From: Haemonchus contortus | Taxonomy: Eukaryota; Nematoda; Chromadorea; Rhabditida; Trichostrongylidae | Assembly: GCA_000469685.2 (NCBI GenBank) | Contig: LS997566.1 | Location: 11,225,492 to 11,289,491 of the forward strand | Direction: 5' to 3' | Length of the DNA: 64,000 nt | In this document: one piece after another, positions 60,401-64,000 of the stretch | How positions within the stretch are numbered: position 1 is the first letter of the stretch | Layout: every line of letters starts with the position of its first letter | Program-made: the position numbers and the translations under genes | The notes under the pieces: model-generated | What the model was told of the DNA's origin: nothing | Databases searched by the model: none | What the model saw: the letters and a program-made list of their open reading frames with translations, nothing else

Positions 60401-61579
60401 ATGACCATCAATGACGAAATTGCACTCGTAGCATCCTCGAACATTGATCGGCTTGTCGTTGGCAGACCTCAGTGTGATTCGAGGGGGTCGTAACGTCGGA
60501 CGGCCCAGAGCAATCCAGTCTGCATTGCTCAGTAGTGTGACATCGGCACCGGTGTCGAGCCGCATGCGTATTGTCTTTCCATTGATCTGCACTGGGCGGT
60601 AGATGCGGGATATGGAAGTGTTGCCGGCATGCGTTGAGGCGACGACGACGTTATTGGCTGTTTTCCGCTTCCGTCTAGGTTTCTGCTTCCTCCTGGTTGT
60701 AAAGTTCTTGCAGAATCCTCGCTTGTGTCCGGATTTTCCGCAGTCATAACAGGTCTTGTCACGAAAAGTACAGTCCCTTGACCAATGATTCGCTCCACAG
60801 CGGAAACATGGTGACGGTGGGTCACGTTTTCGGTTCTGAGAATCAACGGCGTTGATGTGTGATGACGCAGAACACTCGGGAAGAGTGGCATCCTGACGAA
60901 TGTTGAGAAATTGCTGGATCTCCGCAGCCAATTCCTTCAACGTGGTTTGGGGGTTGTCTTCCATCTTGCGAAGGGCACGGGCCCGGATATCAGCATCTTC
61001 GGGAGAGGCGAGTCCGCATATCCACACGAGACATTTCATCTGTTCCGGGTTAACGTCGTTGAATTCGGCCATCGCGTGTCGCTGGTTGACAAGTCCAGTA
61101 TAGTCGCGAAGATTCTCACCATTGCGTTGAGTCTTCAGATATACGTAGCGGCGCGAGAAAACCGACGTGTTGTGTCCGAAAAGTTCCTTCAGCGTTGCTA
61201 CGGTTTCTGACAGCGATAGTTCACAAGCTCTTTTTGGTAGAATGTGGCTTGTGAAGCGAGCGTATGTGATGGCGTCGAGCTTGGAGACGATTAGTCGAGC
61301 CTTTGCAGCTTCATCCAAGGCAGCGCCGTCCTTGGATATGACGTCTTCGTAGCGATTGTACCAGACCTCGAAGGTACAACCATTGTCGGAATCGTATACG
61401 AATTCAGGTAGACGCGTTGATAGCGAGTTCATCGCAAACTCGGCTGCGTTGGCTGGAGACGCTGAAGCGGTCGAACGTGAGCCAGACATTCGTTCCATGT
61501 GGTTGACGAGTTCAGCGAACATCTCCTGCTGCATCCTGGCTTGGGCCTCTAGGATAGCCTGCAAACTTTTTACATCCAT
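57488..61579 (-). CDS. Gag-Pol polyprotein of Ty3/gypsy retrotransposon
   Basis: A single 1363-residue frame starting MDVKSLQAIL. Gag covers about 1-255. Two CCHC-type knuckles span 258-290 (CFRCGANHWSRDC, CYDCGKSGHKRGFC). The aspartic protease has DTGAD at 342-346. Reverse transcriptase runs about 470-680 with YLDD at 629-632. RNase H begins near 775 (AADASNYGIGATL). Integrase has the HHCC finger (H1005, H1008, C1038, C1041) and a DDE core D1069, D1123, E1159 with 35-residue D-E spacing. The protease-RT-RNaseH-integrase order is Ty3-type. Gag and pol are fused in one frame, without the frameshift many relatives use. All catalytic motifs are present. Confidence 0.96.
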   Translation of the reverse strand: MDVKSLQAILEAQARMQQEMFAELVNHMERMSGSRSTASASPANAAEFAMNSLSTRLPEFVYDSDNGCTFEVWYNRYEDVISKDGAALDEAAKARLIVSKLDAITYARFTSHILPKRACELSLSETVATLKELFGHNTSVFSRRYVYLKTQRNGENLRDYTGLVNQRHAMAEFNDVNPEQMKCLVWICGLASPEDADIRARALRKMEDNPQTTLKELAAEIQQFLNIRQDATLPECSASSHINAVDSQNRKRDPPSPCFRCGANHWSRDCTFRDKTCYDCGKSGHKRGFCKNFTTRRKQKPRRKRKTANNVVVASTHAGNTSISRIYRPVQINGKTIRMRLDTGADVTLLSNADWIALGRPTLRPPRITLRSANDKPINVRGCYECNFVIDGHHGRGKCYVAETPSLLGLDWISQHEPLFRRLTEGSICNVSSSTLNALNSSFTTSLKKKFSTVFAPGLGHCTKSKAKLTLKPNAKPVFQKARPVPYAAVQKISTEIDRLVSTQVLTPVDHSEWAAPIVAVQKKNGSIRLCADYSTGLNDALEQHQHPLPTPDDIFTKLNGGRYFSQLDLAEAYLQLEVDDDSKQLLTINTHRGLFRFNRLPFGVKPAPGIFQQCIDALIAGLDGTAAYLDDILVTGRTIDEHNTRLDAVLQRIQDYGFRVRLEKCTFLQTEINYLGFVINEQGRRPDPDKIKAIQKMPAPKDVSQLRAFLGLINFYGNFVKDLHNLRAPLDALTKKDAVYTWTPDCQSSFDKIKAILSSDLLLTHFDPNLPIIVAADASNYGIGATLSHRFPDGSEKVVYHVSRCLTTAQKNYSQIEKEALALIFAVQKFHRFVHGRHFTLKTDHKPLVAIFGSKKGIPVYSANRLQRWATMLLNYNFAIEYVNTKDFGQVDALSRLIASHSSMPEDYVIANVDVDVTAELIENCRHLPVSAETIRTATRADQVIRKIIDYIKSGNWPTIERNSPFWHYYNRRDTLTTVDGCLLTASRIVIPGSLQRRVLTTLHKAHPGQTRMKMLARSYVYWPTLDTDIEQLVRNCSKCASVAKNPVKGELYSWPKPTSPWIRVHADFAGPMNGRFYLILVDAYSKWPEIVQMSSISSTSTIQVLKDIFARFGNPTTLVTDNGTQFTSSQFALFCRSRGITHIRTAPFHPQSNGQAERFVDTFKRGLDKLKGEEPTLDALQTFLMAYRSTPCPSVPDQRSPAEAFLGRRLRIDLDLMLPQEDVADGQRDVKMETQFNRRHGALRRKFEHNDTVYAKDYRGTKQFWTPGVIVRRVGNTTYLVRCGNLLWTRHVNQLRPRSDTTTTTTTNTLLDVFDLPLFDCVNKDRAPRTTPTDPPRRSQRNRRPQRRLQLDPKRSRYDTT

Positions 61580-61686
61580 TTTAACGTGTGACTAATCTCC
61601 CCGTCGGCTCGATTGCTGCTGCACTGGTCCTTCCTGTTGTCCGCGTTGGAGCTTCTGAAGTGGTCCTCCTCGTTGTCCGCGTTGAA

Positions 61687-61701
61687 GTCCACTGATCGCC
61701 A
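61687..61701 (-). other. tRNA primer-binding site
   Basis: Two bases after the 5' LTR the minus strand reads TGGCGATCAGTGGAC. The leading TGG complements a tRNA CCA end. The priming tRNA was not identified. Confidence 0.75.
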
Positions 61702-61703
61702 AT

Positions 61704-61936
61704 TGTTGTAGGTAGCCGCCAGTTATAGGTGAGCTCCTTGTAGACAGCCGAAGGACACAGTATATGTAGGTTTATTGTAAGCAGCACCGGACACGAACGT
61801 ATGACGTAGTAGAATGAATGAATTAAAGTCATAAAAACCTCTGGGTACTAATCTAACAGAGCTACGTACAATGCGCGGGTTTGCAAAGTCTGTGATAACA
61901 TGTACATTTGATAACGCTCAATAATACCCTACAACA
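61704..61936 (-). repeat. 5' LTR
   Basis: 233 bp, identical base for base to the LTR at 57246-57478. It should supply the element promoter. Confidence 0.95.
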
Positions 61937-62698
61937 TACTGGCTGTAACCTTTTTCAATATCTCAACTATGCTGCATAACAATAGTGCGAAAAAGTGTTG
62001 AAAGTAAGGAAGTGTTGAAAGTATGCACCAAGGCTGACAACTTTCATTTGCAAACAAATCATAGTGATGAACTAGAAATTCGATTTTGCACAGTATGGTT
62101 AGTCTGACTTCGGTTACAGTAATTCCGTTTGCGCGATTGAGACTATGAACGGCAAAGTGGTGCCGTCCGTGAGACGGTCGTGAAATCTCCATCAACCGTG
62201 ATATCAGTATGAATCGATGCCACTTCAACTGAGGTGAGTACAACAAAAGCTCATGTCGGAATGATTAACTTTTTTATTCGGAGATCCTCTAGGCGAGCCA
62301 TTGGAGGGAACCTATCTGCGACATCTGTGTCCGATGTACCACTGCAATTTGATTGCAAATGACTCTTATGCAAATGGAAGTTGTCAGCCCTGAGTTGTGC
62401 ATGAGTTCCTCATTTCAACTCTCTTTTTGGTACTATCATGGCTATTCGATTGAGTGATTACAGTTTTTCCACTTGCTTACGTAGAATACGAGCGATTTGA
62501 TCTAGGTCGAATGGTGAATGAAAACAATAATACAAATTCATGTAGCAGGGAAGCTGTTCTAATTTATGAGCTAAACGACTCTACCTTGGATGAATATATT
62601 TGCGTAGCTGAGGCATTGAAAACAGTATAGCCTCCTTTGATATTCGACAACGTAAAAACTCTGGCAAAAATGTGCAACATACCTATGTCATCCGACAT

Positions 62699-62949
62699 AT
62701 GTTGGTAATTCTTGCAGCGGTCCATCTACAATAATAAGCGCAGTATATTTGAGTGAATATGATTTTCATAGTTCTCCATCTAAGTAATCGATGGCACTTT
62801 AGACGCATCTGAGCACAGACGTATTAACTGGTAAGTATAAGCGAGAGCATTGATATGAGAATCATAGTTATTATCAGATCGATGTGTTCTAAAAATGGGA
62901 TGGCAGATGGGGGCAGAGATATGTTTCTCAAAAAGCACAACGACTGACG
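62699..62949 (+). pseudogene. SCP/TAPS relic, exons 1-3, unit 4
   Basis: Tandem copy of 40412-40662 with the same lesions, separated from its head-to-head partner by the retrotransposon. Confidence 0.75.
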
Positions 62950-63747
62950 GTAAGTGTTCATTGAGCATTGAGGACTAAGAAGAATCATCGAAACCTGACC
63001 ATTAGTACTGTGATCTGAGTTGGCCGGGCAGTCAAGTGCATTATCACCCTGGGGCAGCTTTCATTTCGGAATTGGTATCAAAAATATGTGTCATTACGCT
63101 CTCCGTTCATCCTCGATGATCATGTTAGTAGCAAATACACAAAGGGAGGGGGACAAGGGAAAAAACACGTGGATGAAAGGAATAAATGTTGTGTTTGACA
63201 GACAGACAGCCCTCTTTTCCATTTAAAATTTGCATTGGGAGGAATTTTATGACAAGAGTAGAGGAAAAGCTACCATATACCTCCATTCGCACATTCTATG
63301 AACGTCCAATTGAACTTCACATCGAATCTTTCATAGGGCAGAACAGCGCGACATCGACCGTGAAAGTATAGTTGCCTGACGTATGTACACTGCTCAATTC
63401 TGAAACGTATTTTATCAATGGTGGGATATTTGTTTCTCGAATTCGAATCTCGCTGCAATCTCCGAGGCTTTCATAACGTTGAGGAACTCGTCCCACTTGG
63501 ATGTGCTCGTCGGATGGGGCCAGTTTTGGGGTCTATATCAAGCCATATTTTGTTACCGAGAGTCAACCTACGAGACACTGTTGTTTCGGAAAACGTGTAA
63601 TTGGGGATAGGAAGTCGCCGTAGATGGTTGAATCCAATAAGGGTGGCCAATAAGAGTAGAAGTAAGAGGCCACTAGTTGTGAATCCGCTGAACCCTTGTT
63701 GCAAACAGTTTAGCCTTGACCATTCGATGAGCAATGTGGAACGTGAC

Positions 63748-64000
63748 ATCCTGAATGAGCGTCTCACAATCGCAGCACTTCATTAGATTGAAGTCAAATG
63801 TAACGCTGAATCGCTCACTAGTTGTTTGATTGACCGGCTTTGATAACACTCTCCTTATGAAGCTGCGGGGACGGTCACATCTTTTATCGAATGTTAGTGA
63901 AGGATAGTAGAATAGCAAACGGTTCTATAGGGCAACTTCCGAGTTCAAGGTCGTGCATTGAAAATAACGTTGCCAGGCACGCGTTGACAGCACTGGACGC
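63748..64000 (+). repeat. Right flank of the array: diverged dispersed repeat
   Basis: Past the ATCCTGAAT junction the sequence diverges from the unit starts (GAGCGTCTCAC against GGGCGTTTCAC) and resembles the copies at 25225 and 33695. This marks the true end of the tandem array. Confidence 0.65.

Larger units (their letters stand above)
57246..61936 (-). mobile_element. Complete Ty3/gypsy LTR retrotransposon
   Basis: 4691 bp: LTR, primer site, single gag-pol frame, polypurine tract, LTR. The 5-bp duplication TACTG flanks it at 57241-57245 and 61937-61941. The other three units carry the uninterrupted site (GATGTACTGGCTG), so this is a clean insertion. Identical LTRs and an open frame mark it as very young and possibly mobile. 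Confidence 0.97.
35595..63747. repeat. Four-copy tandem array of ~5.86-kb SCP-gene units
   Basis: Units are 35595-41460 (5866 bp), 41461-47325 (5865), 47326-53189 (5864) and 53190-63747 (10558, or 5862 without the LTR element and its 5-bp duplication). They differ almost only in homopolymer lengths. Both flanks are diverged copies of the junction sequence ATCCTGAATGGGCG. The amplification is very recent or has been homogenised. Confidence 0.93.

Overview
The window is eukaryotic nuclear DNA. It almost certainly comes from a parasitic strongylid (hookworm-like) nematode. The evidence is short exons with TTTTCAG-type acceptors and GTAAGT-type donors, an SH2-tyrosine kinase of the nematode-expanded Fer/SPE-8-like kind, several single-domain SCP/TAPS (CAP-domain, Ancylostoma-secreted-protein-like) genes, and many mariner, LINE and Ty3 elements. 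Species is not determinable from the sequence alone.

Layout. 1-1186: 5' end of a decayed Ty3/gypsy element running off the left edge. 1364-2663: 5'-truncated LINE with an (AAATC)n tail. 2664-5584: mostly featureless, with one candidate exon and a hairpin repeat. 5585-34986 (minus strand): one ~29 kb SH2/tyrosine-kinase gene that I reconstruct as 12 exons. All splice phases agree and the product is 652 aa. Its introns hold two long-arm inverted-repeat elements, a MITE, two dead mariners and a small retroposon with a hammerhead-ribozyme-like motif. Its 13.5 kb second intron holds a direct duplication carrying two intact plus-strand SCP/TAPS genes (23490-24648 and 31644-32805). The second duplicate is broken up by an RTE-like LINE and a mariner-type element.

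35595-63747: four near-identical tandem units of about 5.86 kb. Each carries a minus-strand SCP/TAPS gene, a decayed head-to-head plus-strand SCP relic, and a solo-LTR-like block with a nested MITE. Unit 2 has a 1-nt frameshift in its SCP gene. Unit 4 is interrupted by a complete Ty3/gypsy retrotransposon (57246-61936) with identical 233-bp LTRs, a single 1363-aa gag-pol ORF and a 5-bp target duplication. The other units preserve its empty site. The array is flanked on both sides by diverged copies of its own junction sequence, as expected from unequal crossing over.

Biologically this is a secreted CAP-protein gene cluster expanding beside and inside a kinase gene. The SCP genes share an eight-exon structure, a TATA box about 40-50 bp before the ATG, and a 213-aa secreted product. 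The kinase is probably a cytoplasmic signalling enzyme. All calls come from reading the sequence by eye; no database search was run.
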